DNA of 64,000 bases from Scatosoma sp045542595. GTDB taxonomy: Bacteria; Bacillota; Clostridia; Christensenellales; Borkfalkiaceae. The notes under the pieces are model-generated. The model was not told where the DNA came from. It saw nothing but the letters and a program-made list of their open reading frames with translations, and made no database searches. The stretch covers positions 24,820 to 88,819 of the forward strand of contig JAZQLI010000043.1 in assembly GCA_045542595.1 (NCBI GenBank), given 5' to 3'. The position numbers were made by a program, and so were the translations under genes. How positions within the stretch are numbered: position 1 is the first letter of the stretch; each line of letters begins with the position of its first letter. Positions 1 to 7,948 of this stretch are shown piece by piece.

Positions 1-292
1 AATCTCGGCTTAAAATAATACAAGGCAGCTCGCCGTGTTCTAACAAACTACTTATTTTCGCGCGACGGATTTCCGAGGAAAAGGTGCGTAAATATTCGTA
101 TTCAGAAAGCCCAAGCACAATTACGCGACGGGAATCGAAATACTCGAAAAATCCGCCGGCAAGCTGCAAACCGGGGCGTTCGACACTCATACTTGAAAGG
201 GTTACTACTCCCCTACCTGTATATACCGTTTCCAAATTTAAATCATACGCGAATTTATCAAGCATTACGCTTTGCGTTACTTGCGTACCCAT
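1..292 (-). CDS. hprK: HPr kinase/phosphorylase, N-terminal part (cut by window edge)
   Basis: Bifunctional enzyme that phosphorylates or dephosphorylates Ser46 of HPr in carbon catabolite control. Only the first 97 codons are visible; the frame is open to the left edge. Seen directly: the block RPGLQLAGG at residues 39-47 followed by FFEYF and VIVLGLSEYEYL, which is the conserved N-terminal half of HprK. The kinase domain with its P-loop lies outside the window. The start is ATG 292-290, preceded by AGGAGAAAG. It begins 4 bp after the stop of the HAD gene, so uvrC, the HAD gene and hprK form one operon. Short reading frames on the opposite strand are shadows. Confidence 0.88.
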   Translation of the reverse strand, partial: MGTQVTQSVMLDKFAYDLNLETVYTGRGVVTLSSMSVERPGLQLAGGFFEYFDSRRVIVLGLSEYEYLRTFSSEIRRAKISSLLEHGELPCIILSRD

Positions 293-296
293 ACTT

Positions 297-1130
297 TTAC
301 TCTTTCTCCTTATAGCCGTACTTTTCTATCAATTTTCCAACGGCGCTTTCTTCATTTGTATACTCAAATACGACGTCCGCTTGTGCTTTTAACTTTTCAT
401 CCGCATTTTTCACGGCAACGCCAAGCCCTGCCGCTTGTATCATAGGGATATCGTTCCACTGGTCGCCAACGCCTATCGTTTTATCCATAGCAACGCCGTA
501 ATGCTTTGCCAAAAATTGTACGGCGCTACCTTTCGAATTTTTTGCATTGATAACTTCCACTAAATAATTTGCACTTTTGGTAACGCAACAACCTTCGAAT
601 GGCTCTTTTTCAAGTTCCGCCAAAACGGACGCGTTATCTTTCGGGTCAACCATAATTAAAAATTTATATACGTGCATACCCGTTTCCTGCACGATTTCGG
701 AAATTAGTTTATCGGTTGACAGCTTGGCTTTCGTTTTTGTAATATATTCGTACCGTTTCAAGGCATCGTCGTCTTTATTGCAATAATACGACCATAAATC
801 GTAAACGTGGAAATGAACGTCCATTGCTTCTAATTTTTTACAAACCTGCACGGCAACCGTATTAGCAATACTATCTTCAAAAAGAATTTTTTTGCTTTGA
901 ATATCTAAAATTATCGAGCCTTGACAACAGGAAACAGCGCCTTGCAACCCAAGTTCTTGCGCGCGCGGTAAAATACCGTTGGGCAAACGCCCCGTGGAAA
1001 TAGCAAACTTACCTCCGTTTTGACGGTATTTTGTAATGATTTCTTTATTCTCTTGCGAAATCGTTCCGTCGTCGTTTACAAGCGTTCCGTCGAAATCGGA
1101 AACGATAAGCTCGTAATTGAGTTGTTGCAT
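297..1130 (-). CDS. Cof-type HAD-IIB phosphatase
   Basis: A 277-residue sugar- or nucleotide-phosphate phosphatase of the Cof/YidA group; the substrate cannot be read from sequence. HAD motif I is DFDGTL at residues 12-17, motif II STGR near 45, motif III is the Lys in NSKGSA, and motif IV is GDQWNDIP, with the C2-type cap between motifs II and III. A longer in-frame start exists at 1190 but lies inside uvrC. ATG 1130 is preferred because GGAGGAGC sits just upstream and it follows the uvrC stop by a single base. Cotranscribed with uvrC and hprK. The family is certain, the role is not. Confidence 0.85.
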   Translation of the reverse strand: MQQLNYELIVSDFDGTLVNDDGTISQENKEIITKYRQNGGKFAISTGRLPNGILPRAQELGLQGAVSCCQGSIILDIQSKKILFEDSIANTVAVQVCKKLEAMDVHFHVYDLWSYYCNKDDDALKRYEYITKTKAKLSTDKLISEIVQETGMHVYKFLIMVDPKDNASVLAELEKEPFEGCCVTKSANYLVEVINAKNSKGSAVQFLAKHYGVAMDKTIGVGDQWNDIPMIQAAGLGVAVKNADEKLKAQADVVFEYTNEESAVGKLIEKYGYKEKE

Positions 1131-1131
1131 C

Positions 1132-2940
1132 TTAAAGCTCCTCCTTGAAAAACGAATATATTTTATTGCCCAAATCTTCCCCGATGCCATCTACTTGACA
1201 CAGCTGTTCTACGCTTGCACGCATAATTTTATCTATCGTACCGAAAGCGTCCATAAGCGCTTTTTGTTTCTTTTTACCTATCCCGTCAATTTCCGTTAAA
1301 ACGGAAGCTAAATTGCGCTTAGAATGTAAATTTCTAAAATAGGTAATAGCAAAACGGTGCGCTTCGTCACGTAGACGTTGCAACGTTTTCAAAGCGTAAT
1401 CACGTTTGTCGATTTTAATACTCTTAGAAGATTGCAAGGTAAAAATTTCTTCGTCGCGTTCAGCGAGCGCAATCAACGGAATATCGGTTATTTGCATTTC
1501 GTCGAACACTTCTTTTACTGCGGAAAGCTGTCCTTTGCCGCCGTCAATAACAATTAAATCGGGCTTAGGAAAACGGTCTTCTTCCGCCGTATGGAGTTTC
1601 GCAAGCCGACGGCGCATCATTTCTTGATGCGAAGCGTAGTCGTTTGCTCCTTCCACCGTTTTTATTTTAAAACGCCGATAACTGTTTCTATCAGCTTCGC
1701 CGTCGATAAATACAACCATTGCCCCCACTTTATCTACTCCGCTGATATTGGAAATATCGTAGCACTCCATTCGACGGGGATATTTCGGCAGGTTCAAAAT
1801 TTCTTGTAAGCGTTTACAAGCGTTTCTCGTCATATCGTCTTTATGTTTGATTTTATCAATAGATTTCGAGAGATAGTCGCTTGCGTTTTGTTCCGCCATT
1901 TCCAAAAGCTGTTTCTTAACGCCTTGTTTTACGGCAAGTACCGTTACTTTTTTATCGTACTTTTCGCGGAAATAATTTTCCAAAAGTTCTTTCTCGCAAA
2001 ATTCTTGTACGATAATTTCATCGGGAAGCTCGTGCGTGGTATAATACTGCAAAATAAATGCAGTCAACGCGTCCGCTTCCGCAAAAGAACTGTCTTCTAA
2101 AGCAAAATTACTGCCGCCTTGCATAATACCACTACGCGTTACTAAAACGTTTACGGCTGAATAAATATAATTGGTTTTCAACGCGATAATATCCGCATTC
2201 AGCGAACGGTTGAGAGAAGTAATCCGTTTTAATTTGAGTTTGGAAAGCATTTGTAACTTTTCACGGTATTCCATTGCCAGCTCAAACTCTTCATTTTCAG
2301 CGAAAGTGGTCATTTTCGAGCGCAAAATTTCTTCCGCGTCTTCGTAATTTCCATCTAAAAACGACAGCGCTTTTTTTACTCGATTGGCATATTCTTCACG
2401 AGTGCACAAATGCGCGCACGGAGCAGGACAACGACTTAAGTGATACGCCAAACACGGCTTTTTAGGCTTGTCCGTGATAGCCGTACCACACGTTCGAACG
2501 TTATAGACCATACCGATAATATCCAACAAATCACCGCAACGCACGCCGCCCATAAACGGACCGAAATATTTCCCGTCTTTTTTGATTTTTCGGGTAATGG
2601 TAATACGGGGAAATTCTTCTTTGGTATGCACCTTGATATACGGATACGTCTTATCGTCTTTTAAAAGAATATTATATTTCGGTTTATATTTTTTTATCAG
2701 ATTGTTTTCAAGCGCCAACGCGTCGATTTCCGTCTTGGTGATTATATAATAAAAATCGTGAATGTTTTCCACCATTGCCGCTACCTTTTCAGGCTTCGCG
2801 GAAGTATGAAAATACTGGCGCACTCTATTTTTCAAAACGCGCGCCTTTCCCACGTAAATTACTATTCCGTCTTTATCGAGCATTACGTATACACCCGGCG
2901 TTTCCGGAAGCAATTTCAATTTTTCTTTTAAATCGACCAT
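1132..2940 (-). CDS. uvrC: Excinuclease ABC subunit C
   Basis: UvrC makes both incisions in nucleotide excision repair after UvrAB damage recognition. The 602 residues show the expected order: an N-terminal GIY-YIG nuclease (GVYVMLDKDG, then IVIYVGKA), a Cys-rich region (CGTAITDKPKKPCLAYHLSR), a UVR motif near residue 200, the RNase H-like second nuclease (RMECYDISNISG, VIDGGKGQ) and C-terminal helix-hairpin-helix repeats (EIDGIGKKKQKAL). The length is normal. There is no Shine-Dalgarno sequence; the promoter at 2952-2980 puts the probable transcript start about 5 bases before the ATG. First gene of uvrC-HAD-hprK. Confidence 0.96.
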   Translation of the reverse strand: MVDLKEKLKLLPETPGVYVMLDKDGIVIYVGKARVLKNRVRQYFHTSAKPEKVAAMVENIHDFYYIITKTEIDALALENNLIKKYKPKYNILLKDDKTYPYIKVHTKEEFPRITITRKIKKDGKYFGPFMGGVRCGDLLDIIGMVYNVRTCGTAITDKPKKPCLAYHLSRCPAPCAHLCTREEYANRVKKALSFLDGNYEDAEEILRSKMTTFAENEEFELAMEYREKLQMLSKLKLKRITSLNRSLNADIIALKTNYIYSAVNVLVTRSGIMQGGSNFALEDSSFAEADALTAFILQYYTTHELPDEIIVQEFCEKELLENYFREKYDKKVTVLAVKQGVKKQLLEMAEQNASDYLSKSIDKIKHKDDMTRNACKRLQEILNLPKYPRRMECYDISNISGVDKVGAMVVFIDGEADRNSYRRFKIKTVEGANDYASHQEMMRRRLAKLHTAEEDRFPKPDLIVIDGGKGQLSAVKEVFDEMQITDIPLIALAERDEEIFTLQSSKSIKIDKRDYALKTLQRLRDEAHRFAITYFRNLHSKRNLASVLTEIDGIGKKKQKALMDAFGTIDKIMRASVEQLCQVDGIGEDLGNKIYSFFKEEL

Positions 2941-2951
2941 AGTATATCTTT

Positions 2952-2980
2952 ATTATATACTAAATTGCGCAATTTTGCAA
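2952..2980 (-). promoter_or_regulatory. uvrC promoter with palindrome in spacer
   Basis: On the minus strand the -35 box TTGCAA (2975-2980) and -10 box TATAAT (2952-2957) are 17 bp apart. The spacer holds a perfect 14-bp palindrome, AAATTGCGCAATTT (2962-2975), which also touches the -35 box; a bound repressor would block polymerase there. It does not look like a Gram-positive LexA box. The predicted start lies about 5 nt from the ATG. Confidence 0.7.
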
Positions 2981-3002
2981 GGAATTAAACGAAAAAAAGT
3001 GC

Positions 3003-3341
3003 TTAACAACCCAAAAACTCGATACCTTTTAACAAAACGTCGTTTACCGAATCGTCCGTTAAACTGTAAAAGACGATTTTCCCTTGCCGAATGCTTTTCA
3101 CAATGCCTGCACTTTTTAAAAAACGTAATTGATGGGAGACCGTTGTTTGATTAATTTTTAGTATACGTGCTAAATCGGTTACACATAATTCGCTAATGGC
3201 GAGTGCGGATAAAATTTTCACCCTTGTATAATCGGAAAACACAGAAAAAAAGCACACAATTCCTTCGAGTATATCTCCCTGTGGAACGTAATCCTCGATA
3301 AGACCTTGCGTGCGTTTATCTAACAGTAACATTTGCGACAT
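3003..3341 (-). CDS. ArsR/SmtB-family regulator
   Basis: A 112-residue winged-helix repressor of the metal-sensing ArsR/SmtB family. The helix-turn-helix spans about residues 53-79 (CVTDLARILKINQTTVSHQL). Cysteines sit at positions 30, 53 and 112. The ELCVxDL segment normally carries a CxC metal site, but here only Cys53 is present, so metal binding, if any, uses another ligand set. The start is ATG 3341 behind AGGAGG. It lies 104 bp downstream of the copper ATPase on the same strand, and the gap contains direct repeats and a possible promoter. Control of copA by this protein is inferred from position only. Confidence 0.85.
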   Translation of the reverse strand: MSQMLLLDKRTQGLIEDYVPQGDILEGIVCFFSVFSDYTRVKILSALAISELCVTDLARILKINQTTVSHQLRFLKSAGIVKSIRQGKIVFYSLTDDSVNDVLLKGIEFLGC

Positions 3342-3404
3342 AAGATACCTCCTATATGTTTTTATGGGAATATGATAACATAACCGATAAAAAACATTCT
3401 GGTA

Positions 3405-3435
3405 TATTTTGTCATAAAAATGTCTATTTTGTCAT
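3405..3435 (-). repeat. Two 11-bp direct repeats 20 bp apart upstream of arsR
   Basis: TATTTTGTCAT occurs at 3405-3415 and again at 3425-3435 (ATGACAAAATA on the minus strand). The 20-bp period puts both copies on the same DNA face. Downstream on the minus strand is an extended -10 (TGTTATCAT) with a poor -35 box. A related TTGACAAAAT covers the -35 region of copA. Candidate operator or activator site. Confidence 0.45.
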
Positions 3436-3445
3436 TGTAGTTACG

Positions 3446-3655
3446 TTAAGAAATTTTCTTTACTTCGTAACCTGCTTCCGTAACCGCGGCTATTAAAGCT
3501 TCATTGGAAATTTCCGTATCCGAGGTAACCGTGGCGGTTTTTTTCTTTAAATCTACCGTTACTTCTTTTACACCTTCTACGCCTTGCAACGCCTTCGTTA
3601 CGTGCGCTACGCAATGATTACACATCATACCTTCTACTTTCAAAATCTTGTTCAT
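3446..3655 (-). CDS. Possible separate CopZ-like chaperone from internal in-frame start
   Basis: Inside the copA frame, ATG 3655-3653 (Met738) is preceded by AAAAAGGAGAAAGGT, a textbook Shine-Dalgarno sequence at good spacing. Initiation here would yield a free 69-residue protein containing one HMA domain (GMMCNHC at residues 9-15), the usual size of CopZ. The same codons are also the tail of the ATPase. Whether the internal site is used, or is a relic of two fused genes, cannot be told from sequence. Confidence 0.45.
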   Translation of the reverse strand: MNKILKVEGMMCNHCVAHVTKALQGVEGVKEVTVDLKKKTATVTSDTEISNEALIAAVTEAGYEVKKIS

Positions 3656-5866
3656 ACCTTTCTCCTTTTTGTTCTTTTTATCTTGTTGTTTTTTACCAAA
3701 TCTCGTTAAACGTAACGCATTTGTTACCACAAATAACGAACTTAAACTCATACACGCCGCGCCTATCATAGGGTTGAGTGATAACCCTGCAAAGGCGAAT
3801 ACGCCTGCCGCCAAGGGAATTACTACACAATTATAGAAAAACGCCCAAAACAAGTTTTGATGAATATTGCGTACGGTGGCAGCGCTTAAATCTATCATAG
3901 TGGATACCAAACGCAAATCCCCACGGGATAATACTACGTCTGCCGAATCGATAGCCACATCCGTACCGTTACCCATAGCGATGCCCACGTCCGCCGCTTT
4001 CAAAGCAGGGCTATCGTTGATACCGTCACCTACCATAGCCACAAATCCGCCCACGCTACGAACCCGTTCCACCGCACTTGCCTTATCTTTGGGTAACGCT
4101 TCGGCAAAATATTCTTCTACGTTTGCCGTTTTTGCTATTGCCTTGGCAACGTTTTCGTTATCTCCCGTCAACATTGCCACGCGTACGTTACGCGCTTTGA
4201 GCATTTGTACCGCTTCCGCACTCTCTTCCTTTAACGTATCCGCAACAGCGAACACCGCAACCAAGTCGGTTTTGGTCGCTAAAAATACAGCCGTTTTTCC
4301 CTGTTTTGCGTATTTCATTGCGTACCTGTCGGCTTCTTTTTGTAATTTATCGATTAAAAGCCGACGATTGCCCAAGAAATACTCTACGCCGTCTATCACT
4401 CCGTTTGCGCCCTTTCCCGTTTCATACACATAGCTTTCCGTTTGCATAGAATTTGCGCCTTGTTCTTGTGCATAAGCGCAAATACATTCCGCAATGGGAT
4501 GATTAGAATGACTTTCAATAGCAAATGCAATAGAAAGCACTTGTTTTTCGTGCATTGAAAGTATTTCAAAATCGGTAACCTGCGGTTTTCCCACCGTCAA
4601 AGTAGCCGTTTTATCTAACAGGGCACAGTTGATATCTTTTGCCTTTTGCAATGCTTCGGCGTCCTTATATAAAATACCCAACGCCATACCGCGACCGGTT
4701 GCCGCCATAACCGCTACGGGCGTTGCTAAACCGAGCGAACAAGGGCAGGAAATAACGAGTACGCAAATGGCGTAATTTGCCGCAAGCGCAAACGCTCCTG
4801 TTGTTGCCAGCCAAACGATAAACGTAATAATGGCAATCAGCGTTACCGCAGGGACAAAAATACCGGCTATTTTATCTGCGGTTTTTTGCAAAGGGGCTTT
4901 ACTTGCGCCCGCTTCCTTTACCATTTTCACTATTTGTGAAAGCGTGGTATCCGCGCCGACTTTTTGTGCCAAGATTTTTATAAATCCGCTTTTAACGATA
5001 TCTGCGCCCGTTACGCCGTCCCCTTCTTTCACTTCTATAGGCATACTCTCGCCTGTAATCGCCGCCCTGTCAACGTAGGCACTCCCTTCGATAATTGTAC
5101 CGTCTACGGGAATATATTCGCCTTGTTTTACGACAAGCACGTCGCCCACAACGATATCGGAAAAGAGAATTTTGCTTTGCGTGCCATCACGTTCTACCGT
5201 TACGGTATTAGGCATCAATTTAATGAGTTTTTCTACTTCGTCGCCCGTTTTACGCTTAGATTTTTCTTCCAACCATTTCCCAAGCGTTACCAAAGCCAAA
5301 ATCATAGCGGCTGACTCGTAGAAAAAATGTCCGTGCGACTGCCCAAAAAAGAGCAATACCGTAAGCACTACACTATATATAAACGAAACACCGCTGCCCA
5401 TTGCCACCAACGTATCCATATTAGGTACGCGTTTTATCAATGCTTTTGCTCCGCTGCGGAAAAACTCAAAATCTATAATCATTACTGCTAAACTAAGCAG
5501 CATTTGTAGTATCGCGCTTATTTTTACGTCAGGCTGCGGTAAACCTACCATACCGCCCATAGAGAAGTACATCAAGGGCAATAAAAACGCCAAGGACCAT
5601 AAAAAGCGCTTTTTTAATTTATCCGGTTGCGGTTTACGTGCGTTTAATACGTTTTCGTCATAATCGGAAATACCGTAACCCAGCTCTATTACCGCGTCTA
5701 TAATCGTTTGTTTATTCAATTTATTTTCGTCGTATATAACAACCATACTTTCGCCCATAAGCGAAACTTCCGCCGTTTCTACTCCGTCTAAGCGTTTTAC
5801 CGTCCGTTCTATACCGGAAGAACAAGCTGAACAAGTCATACCGCTGACACAAAACTTTTCTTTCAT
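3446..5866 (-). CDS. copA: Copper-exporting P1B-type ATPase with C-terminal CopZ-like domain
   Basis: Inner-membrane Cu(I) efflux pump, 806 residues. It opens with an HMA metal-binding domain (GMTCSAC, residues 8-14), followed by the membrane helices, the actuator loop (AITGES), the membrane copper site CPC at 374-376, the phosphorylation loop, the N-domain HP pair in SNHPIAE, and GDGINDSPA. Two oddities. First, the phosphorylation motif reads DKTATLT (Asp418), where DKTGT is nearly invariant. Second, a second HMA domain (GMMCNHC) occupies residues 738-806 after a Lys-rich linker, resembling a fused CopZ chaperone with its own ribosome site. The start is supported by AAGGAAT upstream. An ArsR gene follows. 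Confidence 0.92.
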   Translation of the reverse strand: MKEKFCVSGMTCSACSSGIERTVKRLDGVETAEVSLMGESMVVIYDENKLNKQTIIDAVIELGYGISDYDENVLNARKPQPDKLKKRFLWSLAFLLPLMYFSMGGMVGLPQPDVKISAILQMLLSLAVMIIDFEFFRSGAKALIKRVPNMDTLVAMGSGVSFIYSVVLTVLLFFGQSHGHFFYESAAMILALVTLGKWLEEKSKRKTGDEVEKLIKLMPNTVTVERDGTQSKILFSDIVVGDVLVVKQGEYIPVDGTIIEGSAYVDRAAITGESMPIEVKEGDGVTGADIVKSGFIKILAQKVGADTTLSQIVKMVKEAGASKAPLQKTADKIAGIFVPAVTLIAIITFIVWLATTGAFALAANYAICVLVISCPCSLGLATPVAVMAATGRGMALGILYKDAEALQKAKDINCALLDKTATLTVGKPQVTDFEILSMHEKQVLSIAFAIESHSNHPIAECICAYAQEQGANSMQTESYVYETGKGANGVIDGVEYFLGNRRLLIDKLQKEADRYAMKYAKQGKTAVFLATKTDLVAVFAVADTLKEESAEAVQMLKARNVRVAMLTGDNENVAKAIAKTANVEEYFAEALPKDKASAVERVRSVGGFVAMVGDGINDSPALKAADVGIAMGNGTDVAIDSADVVLSRGDLRLVSTMIDLSAATVRNIHQNLFWAFFYNCVVIPLAAGVFAFAGLSLNPMIGAACMSLSSLFVVTNALRLTRFGKKQQDKKNKKEKGMNKILKVEGMMCNHCVAHVTKALQGVEGVKEVTVDLKKKTATVTSDTEISNEALIAAVTEAGYEVKKIS

Positions 5867-5900
5867 TGTTATTCCTTTTTTTGAGTATTATTTTATAAAT

Positions 5901-5929
5901 ATTATAGCGGTTTTTTATAATTTTGTCAA
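5901..5929 (-). promoter_or_regulatory. copA promoter, consensus
   Basis: The minus strand reads TTGACA (5924-5929), a 17-bp spacer, then TATAAT (5901-5906): exact consensus boxes at ideal spacing. Such a strong core promoter is usually held down by a repressor. The -35 segment TTGACAAAAT resembles the repeats at 3405-3435. Confidence 0.8.
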
Positions 5930-5978
5930 GTTATGCCGCTTATTTAGCGTATAAAATGTTACAACGTTATCGTAACGC

Positions 5979-6009
5979 AAAAAGACGGGCGCTTTTAAGC
6001 CACCCGTCT
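5979..6009 (-). terminator. Terminator after rpmF
   Basis: On the minus strand the stem AGACGGG/CCCGTCT (5983-6009) is followed by a short U run (5979-5983). It closes the yceD-rpmF transcript 22 bp after the rpmF stop and isolates the copA promoter. Confidence 0.75.
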
Positions 6010-6030
6010 AATGTTTTACATAAGACGAAA

Positions 6031-6222
6031 TTAGTCGTTCTTTTCCGCTTTAGGAGCAACTACTTCTTTGCCGTCGTAATAACCACAGTTCTTACAAACT
6101 GCGTGCGCTTGAGCCAACTCGTGGCAATGAGGGCATTCTACCAACGTAGCTGCCGTTGCTTTATAGTTAGCAAATCTTTTATTCGTTCTGCTTTTCGATT
6201 GTTTACTCTTAGGTACTGCCAT
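6031..6222 (-). CDS. rpmF: 50S ribosomal protein L32
   Basis: Small zinc-ribbon protein of the large ribosomal subunit, 63 residues. The N-terminus MAVPKSKQSKSRT is typical of the family, and CPHC (residues 30-33) with CKNC (43-46) forms a complete four-Cys zinc site, so this is the zinc-containing C+ form. The ATG follows AGAGGTG. It lies 15 bp after yceD, the usual pairing in bacteria, and is followed by a terminator. Confidence 0.96.
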   Translation of the reverse strand: MAVPKSKQSKSRTNKRFANYKATAATLVECPHCHELAQAHAVCKNCGYYDGKEVVAPKAEKND

Positions 6223-6237
6223 AATAACACCTCTTGT

Positions 6238-6669
6238 TTAATTTTCTTTTTCGTTTATTGTATTATCTTCGTAAGATAAGCCCTTACACTGTTCGCCGCA
6301 CGAAAGATTAAAAGGCATACTTGCCATTATCGCGTCGTCTACGGCTTTTGTTAAATCTACCCGTCCGTTAGAATAGGAATAATCTTCCGCGTCCTTTTTA
6401 GGTTCAAAATACGCTTCAAGCTCCCCTTCCACTTCGCATGTAGCCGACTGTAAACACCGTGAACATTGCCCCTCCAAAGAAAAGCGAACGTTACCTCGGA
6501 TTTCAAAAGAATCGTCTTCGTATAAATCGTACGAAAACGTTACTTTAACGGGCGAAGCAAACTTTACGAACGGTATATCTATTAAATTTTCAGGCGCAGT
6601 GTATTCTAAAGACATATCTCCAAAATACTTTTTTTGCGCGTTGAGCTTTCTTATATCGATAATCATCAT
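6238..6669 (-). CDS. YceD/DUF177 family protein
   Basis: A 143-residue protein of the YceD family, normally encoded next to rpmF and linked to ribosomal RNA metabolism. Conserved cysteines are visible (CSRC near residue 74, then CGEQCKGL close to the C-terminus). A TTG at 6684 would lengthen it, but that codon overlaps the -10 box at 6684-6689, so translation must begin at ATG 6669 or ATG 6666. No Shine-Dalgarno sequence precedes either ATG, and the expected mRNA leader is only about 8 nt. Confidence 0.85.
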   Translation of the reverse strand: MMIIDIRKLNAQKKYFGDMSLEYTAPENLIDIPFVKFASPVKVTFSYDLYEDDSFEIRGNVRFSLEGQCSRCLQSATCEVEGELEAYFEPKKDAEDYSYSNGRVDLTKAVDDAIMASMPFNLSCGEQCKGLSYEDNTINEKEN

Positions 6670-6683
6670 AAAATAGCTTATCA

Positions 6684-6712
6684 AGTATAATATATTTTTA
6701 CGGCTTTGTCAA
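6684..6712 (-). promoter_or_regulatory. yceD-rpmF promoter
   Basis: Minus strand: TTGACA (6707-6712), 17-bp spacer, TATACT (6684-6689). It sits in the short gap after ackA, from which no clear terminator separates it. The transcript should begin near 6677, very close to the ATG. Confidence 0.8.
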
Positions 6713-6739
6713 CTTTTTTTTAATGGGTTTTTCCACTTT

Positions 6740-7933
6740 TTATAACAATTCTACCGTTTCTCTTGCGATAACCAACTCTTCATTAGTAGGAATAATTAAA
6801 ACTTTGACTTTAGAGTTCTTACCCGTGATATCACGAATTTGTCCGTTGTTCTTTTGCGCGTTCTTTTCCGCGTCGATTTCCAAACCGAGATATTGCATAT
6901 TTTCGCAAATTGCCGAGCGTACGCATTCGGTATTTTCCCCAACGCCTGCCGTGAATACGATACAATCTACACCGTTCATTGCCGCAGCGTATGCCCCTAC
7001 GTATTTTTTACAAGCATAAGCGAACATATCCAGCGCAAGCTGCGCGCGTTCGTTACCTTTATCGGCTGCGGCCGTTAAATCGCGGAAGTCGCTTGAAACG
7101 CCCGAAACGCCTGCCATACCGCATTTTTTATTGAGATAGGTAAGCATTTGCGAAACGTCCATACCTTCTTTTTTCGCAAGATATTCCGCTGCAGCATAAT
7201 CGATATCGCCGCTACGCGTACCCATAGGAACGCCCGCAAGCGGCGTAAAGCCCATAGAAGTATCTACACATTTACCGCCGTCTACTGCGGAAATGGAAGA
7301 ACCATTGCCAAGGTGGCAGGTTACGATTTTTAATTCTTCAGGTTTTTTGCCCAAATATTTTGCCGCCTCTTGCGAAACGAATTTATGGCTTGTCCCGTGC
7401 GCGCCGTACCGTCTGATTTTATATTTATCATAATGTTCGTAATCAATCGCATACATATACGCGTGCTTAGGCATTGTAAAATGGAAGCCCGTATCGAACA
7501 CTAAGCCCATAGGCGTATTTGGCATTGCCGCGCGGCAAGCTTTTACCCCTACGATTGCAGCAGGATTATGTAAAGGCGCAAGGTCTTTAATTTCTTCCAT
7601 AATCGCCATAGTTTCTTCCGTAACGAGAGTAGGCTTTTTAAACGCTTCTCCAGAAGCCACTACTCGATGCCCTACCGCGCCGATTTCGTCCATAGAAGTA
7701 ATAACGCCCGTTTCCTTATCGGTAAGTGCTTTCAAAACAAGGTCAACCGCAACGTTATGATTAGGCATATCTTGTTCTACAACCACTTCTTGTCCTTTCG
7801 CTTTATGCGTAAGTTTCGAACCGTCGATACCGATACGTTCGCAATTTCCTTTTGCGATAACTGCTTCCGTTTCCATATCGATAAGTTGATATTTTAACGA
7901 CGAACTACCCGAATTGATAACTAAAACTTTCAT
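6740..7933 (-). CDS. ackA: Acetate kinase
   Basis: Converts acetyl phosphate and ADP to acetate and ATP, the substrate-level phosphorylation step of acetate fermentation. The 397 residues match the family length. Seen: the N-terminal MKVLVINSGSSSLKYQ, HRVVASGE, CHLGNGSS, DTSMGFTPLAG and FTAGVGEN, the signature blocks of the ASKHA-fold acetate kinases. The start has AAGGAGAG upstream and lies 15 bp after pta, so the two genes are cotranscribed in the order pta-ackA. Confidence 0.97.
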   Translation of the reverse strand: MKVLVINSGSSSLKYQLIDMETEAVIAKGNCERIGIDGSKLTHKAKGQEVVVEQDMPNHNVAVDLVLKALTDKETGVITSMDEIGAVGHRVVASGEAFKKPTLVTEETMAIMEEIKDLAPLHNPAAIVGVKACRAAMPNTPMGLVFDTGFHFTMPKHAYMYAIDYEHYDKYKIRRYGAHGTSHKFVSQEAAKYLGKKPEELKIVTCHLGNGSSISAVDGGKCVDTSMGFTPLAGVPMGTRSGDIDYAAAEYLAKKEGMDVSQMLTYLNKKCGMAGVSGVSSDFRDLTAAADKGNERAQLALDMFAYACKKYVGAYAAAMNGVDCIVFTAGVGENTECVRSAICENMQYLGLEIDAEKNAQKNNGQIRDITGKNSKVKVLIIPTNEELVIARETVELL

Positions 7934-7948
7934 TATATTCTCTCCTTT

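Noticed and set aside
3446..5866. copA as a pseudogene because of DKTAT
   Set aside because: The frame is intact over 806 codons with every other motif conserved, so a functional variant is more likely.
6670..6684. TTG start extending yceD
   Set aside because: The TTG overlaps the -10 box of a near-consensus promoter and cannot be in the message.
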